A program made the position numbers and the translations under genes. The notes under the pieces were generated by a model. That model was given only the letters and a program-made list of their open reading frames with translations. It was not told where the DNA came from and searched no databases. This document shows, in pieces, positions 23,753 to 32,893 of a stretch of 40,538 nucleotides of DNA. How positions within the stretch are numbered: the stretch's first letter is position 1; every line of letters starts with the position of its first letter. The DNA comes from Pseudoduganella buxea (GTDB taxonomy: Bacteria > Pseudomonadota > Gammaproteobacteria > Burkholderiales > Burkholderiaceae_D), in contig NZ_WNKZ01000057.1 in NCBI RefSeq assembly GCF_009720835.1, positions 1 through 40,538 of the forward strand, written 5' to 3'.

Positions 23753-26700
23753 GCGGCCTCCCCTGGGAGCCTGGCACGTGCCGGCTGGTCGGTCGGGAAC
23801 GGCGCCAGGTAGCCGATCGCCAGCATCAGCAGGCCAACGCCGAGGAAGGAGACAATGCGCTCCATGCTGCCGCTGCCGTCCAGGTCGACAAGGAACAGCT
23901 TGGCCACCACGGCTCCCAGCATCGCGGCGCCGGCCAGCCACGGGCCGCGCCGAAGGCGCGCCGCCGCGAAGCACATCAGTACCAGCGCCGACAGCGCCCA
24001 CGTCAGCGACAGCATGGCCTGCACGGTGCGCGAAGCCAGCAGCACTTGGGCCTCGTACGGCAGGTCCAGCACGTGGGAGGCTGTGCGCAACAGCATCAGG
24101 TTCAGCCACGCGAACACGCCCAGGCCGCCCAGCCAGCGCAGGCGGGCCTGCCAGTGCGCCGTCATGGCCATGGCTCCGCCGCTGCCGGCATGGGCCACGA
24201 CCAGGGCGGCGGCAAAGGCGCTGGCCAGGTCGACGGGATTGAGCAGCGGCAGGTAGGGCAGCGGTGTCATGCCGCCGTCCTGGAACAGGTTCCACAACAC
24301 GACGCGCCAGACGCACCACGCCGTCCCCAGCGGCAGCAGCGCCTTGGCATACCATACGCGGAACGGCGCCACCGGCCAGCCGTCGCGCCGCACGGCGCCC
24401 AGCAGCCAGGCGATCACGCCCATCTGCAACCACAGGGGCAGGCACTGGGCCCACAAGGTACCGGCCTCCCAGCCGGCCTGCAGCAGCAGGGCCTGGTATT
24501 GATCGGGGCCAGCCAGCCAGCGCAGGACCAGCGCATAGCCGGCCGGCCAGATCATCAACCACGGACCGGCGCAGCGCAGCAAGTGGATGGCCAGGTGGGC
24601 CGGCGCAGGCAGGCGCCAGCCCTGGTCGTGGGAGCCCTCTTCGTTCCAGCGCATCAGCAGGTATTCGCCGGTCGCCAGCATCGCCGCCAGGGCGCCCCAC
24701 TCCACCGGCGCGGGCAGTTGGCCCTGATAGAGAAGGACCAGCATTTCGGGCAGCACGAGGGCCAGTTGCACCCAGGTGGCCACCCCCAGCCAGCGCAGCT
24801 GCGGCCACACCAGCCGGCGCGCGCACCAGCAGGCCAGCAGCGAGGAGGCGGCGACGCAGATGCCGTAGGCGGGCCAGTTGCGCGACCATGGCATCAGCCC
24901 GGCATCGCGGCCACCGGTCACGTCGGCCAGCATCACCGCGCCCACGTTCAGCAGCTCGCCGAACCACCACACGGCGCCCCAGGCCAGCATCAGATTGGAC
25001 GACGAAAGCGCTATCGGCGAGTCGTCGCGCTGCAGGCGCCATGCGCTGAACAGTGCGGCAGCGGTGATCAGAACGACAGCCACGGCCGGCTGCGGTGCCG
25101 CGGCATCCGCGCCCCACTGCCAGTTGCCCACCATCTGCACGAAGACGATGGCGCCCGCGAACAGCTGGATCGCCGTGCCCATGGGCCGGGTCGTCACCAT
25201 GCCGATACGGCGACCGACCACCGCCACCAGCACGGCCAGCAGCATGGCCGTGGCGGCCAACAGGTCCAGGCGCAGCGTGCCGAACGTGCGCACGTCGATC
25301 TCTACCCACATGGCCGCCAGTACGGTACCCACCGCCAGCCACTGACACAACATGCTCGCGGTATCGAAGCCGCGCCCCGGCAGGCGCGCATGCGCTTCCT
25401 GGAAACGCCATGCCACGATGCCGGCGCTGGCCGCCAGCAGCAGGAAACCGAGCCATAGCTGCGCATGCTGGCGCGCCGGGGGCGACAGCGCGTCGAAGGT
25501 TCCCAGGAAGGCTGCCCACGCACCCACCTGCACGGCCAGTCCGAAGGTCCAGGTGGCCGCGCGGCCGTGGCGCAGGCCGATCCAGACGATGGCTGCACCT
25601 TCGGCCGCCCACGCCGCCGACGTCCATCGCCCGTCCAGAGCCAGCGGCACGACGATGGTCCCCAGCAGCACGCCCATGGCCAGCCAGGACTCCACCAGCT
25701 GGCGGAAGTGCTCGCCGCGGCGGCGCCACAGGGCCAGCGCCAGCGCCGTGTAATAGATGCCGCCACCGAGCGACGACAGCGCGGCGCCGAAGGGCATGTC
25801 GCGCACCAGCAGGTACTGCAGGGTGGCGCCGACCAGCGGCGTGCCGAACACCAGCGTGCCATCGATATAGGGGCGACGCCGCTCGTGCCGGCGCAGCGCA
25901 TAGGCCAGCGAAATGCCGGTATAGAACAGCACGAACAGCAGCAGGAACAGCTGCACCGAGAGGTAGTGGCCCGCGACATAGCTGCGCGCCGCCCACGCCG
26001 TGCCGACGCCGAAGGTGAACGCGAAGCCGACCAGGTTCAGCACGCGCCAGGCGCGCCTGAGCGCGATGACGAGGATGCCGGCGTTGAGCAAGGCGTAGTA
26101 GGAGAACAGCGCCACATGGCTGCCCGACCCGGTGGACGTCAGCACGGGCGCCATGAAGCCGCCGGCGATGCCGAACAGGGCCAGCCAGACGGCGTTCTGC
26201 AGCACCGCCAGCAGGCAGGTGAAGGCGGTCAGCACGAACAGCAACGCGAAGGTGACGCCCGCAGGCATCAGGCCGTAGAGCCGGAAGGCGCCGAAGGTGA
26301 GCAGCATCAGGATGCCGATGGCGGCGCCCTGCACGGGCAGGCCGATGCCGCGCCGCTTGACGCGGATGCGCCACCCCCAGCGTAGCAAGGCGATATCGAC
26401 TGCGGCGATGGCGGCGATGCGCAGTTCGATGGGAATGTCGACGTGGCCGGCCACGTATTTGAGCAGGAAGCCGACGCCGATCAACAGGATGACGAGTCCC
26501 AGCTTGGCGACCAGGTTGCCGGTGAACAGCCAGCGCCGCAGGGCACCGCCCCAGACAGTGGCCGGGTTGCCGCCGCGGGCCGGCATGGCAGGCGGCGCGG
26601 CGGGCGCGACAGGTTTCGGTACGGGAGTGGATTCGGTCGGCATGGCCACCGCCGGTTCGGCTGGCGCTGCCACCGCTGGGCCGGGTTCGGGCGAAAACCC

Positions 26701-27021
26701 GTGTTCGGCCTCGAGCACCCGTTCGAGCTCGGGGTCGAACTCGGGCTGGAATTCAGGCCCGGGTTCGGGCCCGGACTCAGGCGCGACCTCAGGCCCGAAG
26801 GCAGCCTCGGGCGGGGCAGCCTGTGACTCCAGCGCTGGCCCGGGCGGCACGCCCGCCAGCGCATTGACGCGGACGTGCAGCTCGTCGACAGCCTGGCGCA
26901 TCGATGCCACCTGGCGTTCCAGCCCGAGTACCCGGGCACGGGTCGCCTTGGCGATCTTGCGCGCGCCCATGGTCATGACAAACAGGGTCAGTAGTACGGC
27001 GAATAACAGGATACTGTCCAC
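23749..27021 (-). CDS. DUF2339 family giant polytopic membrane protein
   Basis: The 1090-residue protein has an N-terminal helix (2-18), a short coiled coil (about 25-58) and a Pro/Glu/Ala-rich linker (about 68-155). It then has a very long run of membrane helices, probably more than 25, up to about 1080. The start is GTG at 27021, 5 nt after GAGGGG, and it gives the family's usual N-terminus (MDSILLFAVLLTL). No catalytic motif is visible and the function is unknown. Proposed links to the envelope are inference. Its gene is translationally coupled to DUF3999 downstream. The acidic Pro-rich linker is reminiscent of the PEA repeat of the kinase at 859 but is not a copy. Confidence 0.87.
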   Translation of the reverse strand: MDSILLFAVLLTLFVMTMGARKIAKATRARVLGLERQVASMRQAVDELHVRVNALAGVPPGPALESQAAPPEAAFGPEVAPESGPEPGPEFQPEFDPELERVLEAEHGFSPEPGPAVAAPAEPAVAMPTESTPVPKPVAPAAPPAMPARGGNPATVWGGALRRWLFTGNLVAKLGLVILLIGVGFLLKYVAGHVDIPIELRIAAIAAVDIALLRWGWRIRVKRRGIGLPVQGAAIGILMLLTFGAFRLYGLMPAGVTFALLFVLTAFTCLLAVLQNAVWLALFGIAGGFMAPVLTSTGSGSHVALFSYYALLNAGILVIALRRAWRVLNLVGFAFTFGVGTAWAARSYVAGHYLSVQLFLLLFVLFYTGISLAYALRRHERRRPYIDGTLVFGTPLVGATLQYLLVRDMPFGAALSSLGGGIYYTALALALWRRRGEHFRQLVESWLAMGVLLGTIVVPLALDGRWTSAAWAAEGAAIVWIGLRHGRAATWTFGLAVQVGAWAAFLGTFDALSPPARQHAQLWLGFLLLAASAGIVAWRFQEAHARLPGRGFDTASMLCQWLAVGTVLAAMWVEIDVRTFGTLRLDLLAATAMLLAVLVAVVGRRIGMVTTRPMGTAIQLFAGAIVFVQMVGNWQWGADAAAPQPAVAVVLITAAALFSAWRLQRDDSPIALSSSNLMLAWGAVWWFGELLNVGAVMLADVTGGRDAGLMPWSRNWPAYGICVAASSLLACWCARRLVWPQLRWLGVATWVQLALVLPEMLVLLYQGQLPAPVEWGALAAMLATGEYLLMRWNEEGSHDQGWRLPAPAHLAIHLLRCAGPWLMIWPAGYALVLRWLAGPDQYQALLLQAGWEAGTLWAQCLPLWLQMGVIAWLLGAVRRDGWPVAPFRVWYAKALLPLGTAWCVWRVVLWNLFQDGGMTPLPYLPLLNPVDLASAFAAALVVAHAGSGGAMAMTAHWQARLRWLGGLGVFAWLNLMLLRTASHVLDLPYEAQVLLASRTVQAMLSLTWALSALVLMCFAAARLRRGPWLAGAAMLGAVVAKLFLVDLDGSGSMERIVSFLGVGLLMLAIGYLAPFPTDQPARARLPGEAA

Positions 27022-27144
27022 GCAAGCCCCTCATCGTTCCAGTCGGGAAACGGCAATGCTAAGGGTTCGCGTGGGCGCAGTTCTGCGTTGCCGCAGGAGA
27101 CGGCGCAATAAAGACCTTGCCCGGGTCGCCGGGCAATGGGGGGA

Positions 27145-27708
27145 TCAGTAAAGTTCGCCGGACGCGGGCGGCGGTGGGGATTGCACCGGCGCGCCGGGCT
27201 GCTGCCGGTTCGGCTCGCCACGCTGCAAGACCACCGTCAAGGTCTGTGGATAGTCGAAACCGGCACCCGTCTGGCGGTCGACCAGTTGGCCGGCACCGGC
27301 CGTCAGCAGGATATTGCCCCAGCGCGAGGCATTCTGGCGCGGGCCGATCTGGTCGAAGGCCCAGACCTGCTCCTTGCGGCAATCGACCGTCAGCGGCTTC
27401 GTGCTCTTGCGGATCTGGACTCTTCCCGGCGACGTGACGAACCAGCGCCCGGCATCGTTGGACAGCACGCAACCGATCCCGGCCACCTGCTGGTGGTCGA
27501 GAACGGTCAGGACCATCACGTATTGCTCACTGCTTTCCGTCATCGTCGCGCAAGCACCCAGCGTTGCCGAGGCAAGCAAGGCAACGACGATGGCATGCGG
27601 CCGTGCGTTGCCTGTCGCGGGAAGCGCACGGCGCCGCAAGGCCCGGACGAGCGCCGCCACGCGGACATGCAGGCACATGCCGGCAGCGGGCGTCAGGCGG
27701 AAAGCCAT
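27145..27708 (-). CDS. Putative lipoprotein, unknown function
   Basis: The longest frame is 187 residues. A hydrophobic stretch with a lipobox (IVVALLASATLGAC, Cys at about 53) suggests export and lipid attachment. The stretch before it (MAFRLTPAAG...RALRRRALPATGNARPHA) is unusually long and basic, so the true start is uncertain. No ATG lies close to the hydrophobic part, and GTG at codon 17 is one option. The mature part (MTESSEQYVMVLTVLDHQQVAG; WGNILLTAGAGQLVDRQTGAGFDYPQTLTVVLQ) resembles small periplasmic domains, and I recognise no family. The C-terminus is Pro-rich. It starts 9 nt after the stop of the next gene upstream, so they may be co-transcribed. Confidence 0.6.
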   Translation of the reverse strand: MAFRLTPAAGMCLHVRVAALVRALRRRALPATGNARPHAIVVALLASATLGACATMTESSEQYVMVLTVLDHQQVAGIGCVLSNDAGRWFVTSPGRVQIRKSTKPLTVDCRKEQVWAFDQIGPRQNASRWGNILLTAGAGQLVDRQTGAGFDYPQTLTVVLQRGEPNRQQPGAPVQSPPPPASGELY

Positions 27709-27717
27709 GCGGTGCGG

Positions 27718-28089
27718 TCAGTCGCCGCTTTGGGACTTCTGCTTCTGCTTCAGTCCCTGGATCACGTTCAGGATATCTTCCATGGCCGTGTTGCCATTCA
27801 GGCCGGAGAACGCGTCGATGACTTCGTTCAACACAGCCGTGCGGACTTCCGCCTCGTCGCCCGCCATCGTTGGCGCTCGCTGGACGCCGTTGCGGGCGCC
27901 CGCGGCCTTTTCACCGGCTTCCTTGGCGGCCGCCTTGCGGGCGGCCGGCGTCTTGCCGTGTTCCAGCGCCGCCTGCCAGATCAGCCAGCGGCGCTGCGTT
28001 TCGTACACCAGATACTCTTCCGGTTTATCTTCGCGGCGCCGTACGATATGGCCGTCCCGCTGTGCCCATGCTTCGAATGCAGATCGCAT
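27718..28089 (-). CDS. Small AFEAWA-motif protein, possibly phage-derived
   Basis: The 123-residue soluble protein has an N-terminus AFEAWAQRDGHIVRRREDKP...YVYETQRRWLIWQAALEHG that matches a pattern common in short phage and Burkholderiales proteins (AFExWA...W.GWQAA). A Lys/Ala-rich middle follows, then an amphipathic C-terminal helix (VLNEVIDAFSGLNGNTAMEDILNVIQGLKQ). No catalytic motif is seen. It lies next to an AT-rich stretch, which may mean the gene came by transfer. The phage link is a pattern memory and would need a profile search. It is probably in one transcript with the lipoprotein gene. Confidence 0.6.
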   Translation of the reverse strand: MRSAFEAWAQRDGHIVRRREDKPEEYLVYETQRRWLIWQAALEHGKTPAARKAAAKEAGEKAAGARNGVQRAPTMAGDEAEVRTAVLNEVIDAFSGLNGNTAMEDILNVIQGLKQKQKSQSGD

Positions 28090-28498
28090 TTTCTTCCTTT
28101 ACAAATGCTTTGCACGTTAATTCGACTATTTCCTTATGGTACCACCTATTTACACACGACAACATGTCTTGGCAGTATTATTTTGCTCGACAGTTACGGT
28201 GCAACATGCGTATGGAAATCGTTCGATGCCGAACAACGTAAGTATATTGCGCTTTTGGGCGAACGTTCATCGAATTTTAGTGCTATTTTGATAACCCCGA
28301 GACATAATCGGCAATTATTTTCACGGATGTGGCATTTTGCAACAGAAATTGCGCCTGAGAGAGCTGCTTTATTTTAAATTCAATGCTATTTTGCAAATTC
28401 ATTGTCGCATATTGTATTCGGTTTAAGCAACTTGTAACACCTGTCAAATCCTGTAATATGCGTGCCGCGTGTGCCCCACTGTCGACCCGAGGAATCCC
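28090..28498. other. AT-rich intergenic region between divergent genes
   Basis: About 400 bp are visibly richer in A/T than the rest of the window, with many short T- and A-runs (for example TTTATTTTAAATT near 28370). Short open frames exist in both strands, but none has a ribosome binding site or protein-like composition. It contains a plausible exonuclease III promoter at its right end and should contain the promoter of the AFEAWA gene at its left. No tRNA, repeat or mobile-element end is visible. Confidence 0.6.
28432..28459 (+). promoter_or_regulatory. Candidate sigma70 promoter of the exonuclease III gene
   Basis: TTGTAA (28432-28437), 16 nt, TAATAT (28454-28459). This would give a leader of about 32 nt ending in the GAGGAATCCC ribosome binding site. 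Confidence 0.6.
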
Positions 28499-29269
28499 AT
28501 GAAGCTAGTGACCTGGAATGTGAACTCCCTGAACGTGCGCCTGCCCCACCTGCTGCGCTGGCTGGAGGAAAATCCCGTGGACGTCGTGTGCATCCAGGAG
28601 ACCAAGCTGACGGACGATAAATTCCCCGTCGCCGCCATCGAGGCGGCCGGTTACCAGGTGGCGTTTTCCGGCCAGAAGACCTATAACGGCGTGGCCATCC
28701 TGTCGCGCCTGCCGATGACGGACGTGGTACGCAACAACCCACTGTATCCGGACGCGCAGCAGCGCATCCTGGCCGCCACCATCGACGGCATCCGCGTCGT
28801 GTGCGCCTATGTGCCGAACGGCCAGGCCGTCGATTCGGACAAGTATGTATACAAGCTGGGCTGGATGGCGTCGCTGCGCGAGTGGCTGGCCGGCGAACTG
28901 GCGGCCCATCCGCAACTGGCCGTGCTGGGCGACTACAACGTGGCACCGGAAGACCGCGACGTGCACGATCCGGCCGCGTGGGAAGGCGAAGTGCATGTAT
29001 CGCCGCCCGAACGGGCCGCCTTCCAGGCCCTGCTGGACCTGGGCCTGGCGGACGCCTACCGCCTGTTCGAGCAGCCGGAGAAGAGCTACAGCTGGTGGGA
29101 CTACCGCATGCTGCGCTTCCAGAAGAACCAGGGCCTGCGCATCGATCACATCCTGCTGTCGCCGCCGCTGGTGGCGCGCTGCACGGCCTGCACCATCGAC
29201 CGCGCGCCGCGCAAGTGGCAGCAGCCTTCCGACCACACGCCCGTCATCGCCACCCTGGCGGCGGCATGA
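28499..29269 (+). CDS. xth: Exodeoxyribonuclease III family AP endonuclease
   Basis: The 256-residue cytoplasmic DNA-repair enzyme belongs to the exonuclease/endonuclease/phosphatase fold. Visible motifs are WNVNSLNVR (N-terminal Asn), CIQETKL (metal-binding Glu), YVPNG, GDYNVAPEDRDVHDP (catalytic Asp/Asn) and the C-terminal SDHTPVIA (catalytic Asp-His). It cleaves DNA 5' to abasic sites and removes 3'-blocking groups. ATG 28499 is preferred because GAGGAAT lies just upstream. An in-frame ATG at 28469 has none. It stands alone and converges with the GGDEF-EAL gene. Confidence 0.94.
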   Translation: MKLVTWNVNSLNVRLPHLLRWLEENPVDVVCIQETKLTDDKFPVAAIEAAGYQVAFSGQKTYNGVAILSRLPMTDVVRNNPLYPDAQQRILAATIDGIRVVCAYVPNGQAVDSDKYVYKLGWMASLREWLAGELAAHPQLAVLGDYNVAPEDRDVHDPAAWEGEVHVSPPERAAFQALLDLGLADAYRLFEQPEKSYSWWDYRMLRFQKNQGLRIDHILLSPPLVARCTACTIDRAPRKWQQPSDHTPVIATLAAA

Positions 29270-29275
29270 GAATCG

Positions 29276-29299
29276 TCGAGCGCCGTCAGCTGCGCTCGA
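29276..29299. terminator. Hairpin between convergent genes (weak terminator candidate)
   Basis: TCGAGCGC (29276-29283) and GCGCTCGA (29292-29299) form a perfect 8-bp stem with an 8-nt loop. It overlaps the end of the GGDEF-EAL gene and follows the exonuclease stop by 6 nt. There is no T-run, so termination is uncertain. Confidence 0.4.
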
Positions 29300-32200
29300 G
29301 CAGCTTCTGCGCGTTCGCCGCCGGTACCGGCTGCGAGAACAGATAGCCCTGGGCGAACTGGCAGCCCTGCCGTTGCAGCAGGTAGTAATGCCCTTCCGTC
29401 TCGACGCCTTCGGCCACCACCGACAACTGCAGGCTGTCCGACAGCGCGATGATGGCGGCCACGATGGCGCGGTCTTCGGCGCTGTCCTCCAGATCCTTGA
29501 TGAAGGCGCGGTCGATCTTGATCTTCTTGACGGGGAAGCGCTTCAGGTAGGCCAGGCTGGAGTAACCCGTGCCGAAATCGTCGATCGACAGGCGGATACC
29601 CATCGCATTGATCTGGCCCAGGATTTCCAGCGTCTGTTCGCCGTGCTGCATCAGCGCCGTTTCCGTAATCTCGAATTCCAGCATGGACGGCTCGATGCCC
29701 GTCTCGTCGAGGATGGCGCGGATCGACGGCACCAGGCCCTGGTGCATGAACTGGCGCGGCGACAGGTTGACGGCCAGCGGCACGGGGCGCAGGCCCTGGC
29801 GCTTCCACTCCATGCTCTGCTCGCACGCACGCCGGATCACCCATTCGCCGATCGGCACGATCAGGCCGTTCTCCTCGATGATGGGGATGAACATGTCCGG
29901 CATGACGAGGCCCGTGACGGGGCGGCGCCAGCGCAGCAGCACTTCCAGCGAATGCAGCTTGCGCGTGGCGATATTGACGATGGGCTGGAAGTGCAGCTCG
30001 AACTGCTGCAGTGCCAGCGCGCCGCGCAGGCTGCTCTCCAGCTCGAAGTGGGCCGCCGCCTGGTTCATGTTCTGCGTGAAAAACTGGTAGTTGTTGCGCC
30101 CGGCCGACTTGGCGTGGTACATGGCCGCGTCGGCATGGCGCATCAGGGTCTCGACATCCTGGCCGTCGTCCGGGTACACGCATATGCCCATGGACGGCGT
30201 CACGTGCAGGCTGTGGCCGTCCAGCGGGAACGGCAGCGCCAGCGCATCGATGATCTTCTGCGCCACCTGGGCCGCCTCGTCGTTGTTGCGCAGGCCCGGC
30301 AGCAGCACGACGAATTCGTCGCCGCCCTGGCGCGCCACGGTGTCGCTGGCGCGCACGGCCCGGCACAGGCGCCCCGCCACTTCCTTCAGCAGCGCATCGC
30401 CCGTCAGGTGACCCAGCGAATCGTTGATGGTCTTGAAGCGGTCCAGGTCGAGGAACATCACGGCCAGGCTGCGCCCGGAGCGCTGCGCCGTCAGCATGGC
30501 GCGGTCGAGCCGGTCGGCCAGCAGCGCGCGGTTCGGCAGGCCCGTCAGGCTGTCGTGGTAGGCCATGTGGTGCACGCGCGCCTCGGCCTGGCGCCGCTCC
30601 ACGATCTCGGCCTGCAGCATGGCATTGGCGCCGGCCAGTTCGGCCGTGCGTTCCAGTACCCGCACTTCCAGCTCGTCGCGCGCGCGGCGCACCGCGTCGC
30701 CCGCCGCGCGCCGCGCCGTCACGTCATCGATCATCCACACGCTGCGGCCCTTCGGCTGCGACCAGTCGAACGGCCGGCCCGACAGGCGCGCCCAGAAGCG
30801 GCTGCCGTCGCGCCGCATCAGCTGGTGTTCCGATGAGCTGACACGCCCGGCCCGGAAGTCGGCCGCCGTCTCGCGCCGCGCCGCGTCCCACGCCTCGGCG
30901 TCCGGATACAGCTGGCGGATCGGAACGCCCGTCATCTCGCCCGGGCCATAGCCGAACAGCTCGCCCATCTTGCGGTTGCTGCGCAGGTTGCAGCCCCACT
31001 CGACGACGGCGATGCCCAGCACGGCGCTGTCGAGGATGGCCTGGTTTTCCAGCAGCGCGTTGCGCAGCGATTCCTCCGCCAGCTTCTGCTCCGTGCGGTC
31101 CTCGGCAATCCAGATCGTGCCCTGGGTCGGGTCGCCCGGATTGACGACATAGCCGATCAGCTGGGCCCAGAAGGTGGTGTCGTCGTTGCGCCGCATCTCC
31201 ACCTCGGTCTGGAAGGGTCGCGCGTTCGCCAGCAGCGGCGTGGCCAGCGCGCCCAGCGCCGCGTAGGCCTCGGCACTCGGGTACAGGGCCGCCGCCGGCA
31301 TGCCTATGCATTCGTCGTCGCGGTAGCGGAACATCTCCAGGAAGCCCCGGTTGCAGCGGGTGATCTGGCGGTTGCGCGTGAACAGGATGCTGATCGACGC
31401 ATTCGTCATCAGGGCCTCGACATCCATCTGCATCTCGCGCGACTGCGTCACGTCCTCCAGGATCCAGATGGTGCCGCCCTCGTTGGTCTCGTGATCGACG
31501 GCCTTGGCCCGCACGTGGCACCAGAACAGCGAACCGTCCTTGCGCTGGAAGCGGCACTCCTTCATCTCGAAGGGTTGGCCGGCGGCCAGCACGGGCCCGG
31601 CCTCGCGTCCGAAGGCCTGGTACACCTCGACCGAGGGGAACACGGCACCCGAGTGCATGCCGACCATTTCGCCCGGCGCGAAGCCGAACATCTCGGCCAT
31701 GCGCGGATTGCAGCTCAACATGCGCTGGTTTTTCGTGAACAGGATGCCGACCGACGCATTGTCCAGGATGGCCTTCTGCTCGAGCAGCAGCTGGCGCGTG
31801 GCCTCGCTGGCGGCGCGCTGCTCGCTGATGTCCTCGACGATCCACACCATGCCCTCGGCCTCGTCGGACGGGTCGATCAGGCGGCCGTAGCAGCGCGTCC
31901 AGAACAGCTGGCCGTCACGCCGCTTCATCTGCACGTCCAGGGTGACGGACTGGCCCTGGGCCAGCACGGGCACCCAGCGTTCGCGCCGGGCGCGGAACTC
32001 GGCCGGGTCGGGATACAGCAGCACGCTGGGCGCGCCTTCGAGTTCATGGCGCTGGTAGCCGAACATCTCGGCCGCGCGCAGATTGCATTCATGGATGAAA
32101 TCGAGCTTGCTGAAGATGATGCCGACGGCCGCGTTCTCCAGGATGGCCTGCTGCTCCACCAGTGCCTTGCGCAGCGCACGCTGGTCGCGCTGGACGGCGC

Positions 32201-32603
32201 TGATATCGTGCAGCAGCACGGTGGCGCCGCGCTGCGTCGGCACCTGTCCGAACGCGCCCGGTTGCGCGGCGCAATACGGCTTGACGGTGATCTGCACGGG
32301 CACGTAGGTGCCATCGGTGCGCGCCACGCAGCTTTCCCACGCGGCCGGGCGGCTGCCGGCCAGCGCCGCGGCCAGGGTCACCACGCTGTCGCTGCGCACA
32401 TGGCGGGCAAACAGCCTGGCCAGCGGCTGGCCGCACGGGTCCTCGCCCAGCAGCGCGGCCAGCTCGCCGTTGGCCGCCGACAGCACGCCGTCGCCGTCGC
32501 AGGCGCACGCAGGCATGCCGATCAGTTGCAAGGCATCGGCAATCAGGTCGGCAGGGCTGGAAACGGGGATCATTGTCGGAAAGGGGGAAATGATTGCTGC
32601 CAT
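29286..32603 (-). CDS. Five-PAS GGDEF-EAL cyclic-di-GMP signalling protein
   Basis: This is a 1105-residue cytoplasmic protein with no membrane segment. Five tandem PAS units lie at about 17-138, 150-262, 272-387, 393-505 and 517-632, most sharing a 'QAILDNASVGILFTKN' helix/strand start. A coiled coil (635-675) follows. The GGDEF domain has an intact GGDEF at 760-764 and an inhibitory RxxD site (RASD, 751-754). The EAL domain has EVL at 887-889, ITETAL, IDDFGTGYSSL and KIDRAFIKDL, so both synthase and phosphodiesterase sites look competent. The signal sensed by the PAS units is unknown. Met1 (32603) and Met11 (32573) are both possible starts, and neither has a clear ribosome binding site. Confidence 0.92.
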   Translation of the reverse strand: MAAIISPFPTMIPVSSPADLIADALQLIGMPACACDGDGVLSAANGELAALLGEDPCGQPLARLFARHVRSDSVVTLAAALAGSRPAAWESCVARTDGTYVPVQITVKPYCAAQPGAFGQVPTQRGATVLLHDISAVQRDQRALRKALVEQQAILENAAVGIIFSKLDFIHECNLRAAEMFGYQRHELEGAPSVLLYPDPAEFRARRERWVPVLAQGQSVTLDVQMKRRDGQLFWTRCYGRLIDPSDEAEGMVWIVEDISEQRAASEATRQLLLEQKAILDNASVGILFTKNQRMLSCNPRMAEMFGFAPGEMVGMHSGAVFPSVEVYQAFGREAGPVLAAGQPFEMKECRFQRKDGSLFWCHVRAKAVDHETNEGGTIWILEDVTQSREMQMDVEALMTNASISILFTRNRQITRCNRGFLEMFRYRDDECIGMPAAALYPSAEAYAALGALATPLLANARPFQTEVEMRRNDDTTFWAQLIGYVVNPGDPTQGTIWIAEDRTEQKLAEESLRNALLENQAILDSAVLGIAVVEWGCNLRSNRKMGELFGYGPGEMTGVPIRQLYPDAEAWDAARRETAADFRAGRVSSSEHQLMRRDGSRFWARLSGRPFDWSQPKGRSVWMIDDVTARRAAGDAVRRARDELEVRVLERTAELAGANAMLQAEIVERRQAEARVHHMAYHDSLTGLPNRALLADRLDRAMLTAQRSGRSLAVMFLDLDRFKTINDSLGHLTGDALLKEVAGRLCRAVRASDTVARQGGDEFVVLLPGLRNNDEAAQVAQKIIDALALPFPLDGHSLHVTPSMGICVYPDDGQDVETLMRHADAAMYHAKSAGRNNYQFFTQNMNQAAAHFELESSLRGALALQQFELHFQPIVNIATRKLHSLEVLLRWRRPVTGLVMPDMFIPIIEENGLIVPIGEWVIRRACEQSMEWKRQGLRPVPLAVNLSPRQFMHQGLVPSIRAILDETGIEPSMLEFEITETALMQHGEQTLEILGQINAMGIRLSIDDFGTGYSSLAYLKRFPVKKIKIDRAFIKDLEDSAEDRAIVAAIIALSDSLQLSVVAEGVETEGHYYLLQRQGCQFAQGYLFSQPVPAANAQKLLERS

Positions 32604-32626
32604 GAAGTAACAAAAAGGGCCTTGCG

Positions 32627-32632
32627 ATCATA
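32627..32632 (-). promoter_or_regulatory. Candidate -10 (TATGAT) of the GGDEF-EAL gene
   Basis: TATGAT on the reverse strand lies 23 bp before the ATG at 32603. The -35 at 17 bp (TGGCTA) is weak. Confidence 0.4.
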
Positions 32633-32730
32633 AACCAGCCACGTGGCGATAGCCATGCCGCGCACCGAAACGGGGCGCCGGCCGGGCATCGAAACAACAG
32701 ATCGGGACCCGAACCGTGGCCGGAAAGGCA

Positions 32731-32755
32731 AAAGGGACGGCAGCGCCGTCCCTTT
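32731..32755 (-). terminator. Terminator after the prp operon
   Basis: AAAGGGACGGC (32731-32741) and GCCGTCCCTTT (32745-32755) form a perfect 11-bp stem with a 3-nt loop. Read on the reverse strand it is followed by TTTTGCCTTT. It lies 200 bp after the prpF stop and before the GGDEF-EAL promoter, so it probably ends the prp transcript. Confidence 0.75.
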
Positions 32756-32853
32756 CCTTGTCTTCGATGTAACTGCCTGGCAGGGCGACCAGGGCATCGC
32801 CGATTTATTGCTGGTGCATGAGATTCGTCTTGAAAAACGTGCCCGGCAAGACG

Positions 32854-32893
32854 CAAATGCCCTGTCATACCGGGGGGTATGACAGGGCATTTG
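32854..32893. repeat. Perfect 18-bp inverted repeat after prpF
   Basis: CAAATGCCCTGTCATACC (32854-32871), loop GGGG, GGTATGACAGGGCATTTG (32876-32893). There is no T-run on either strand. It is followed, on the prp strand, by a second smaller dyad (CGTCTTG 32826-32832, CAAGACG 32847-32853). It could be an mRNA 3'-end stabiliser, a second terminator or a dispersed repeat unit. The rest of 32604-32955 has no credible gene. Confidence 0.85.

Noticed and set aside
23753..26374. In-frame upstream extension of the DUF3999 gene to 1337 codons
   Set aside because: It runs in the wrong frame through DUF2339, and the signal peptide at 23752 marks the real start.
32643..32882. 79-codon plus-strand frame in the gap after prpF
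   Set aside because: It spans the terminator and the palindrome, has no ribosome binding site, and its sequence is low in hydrophobic core residues.
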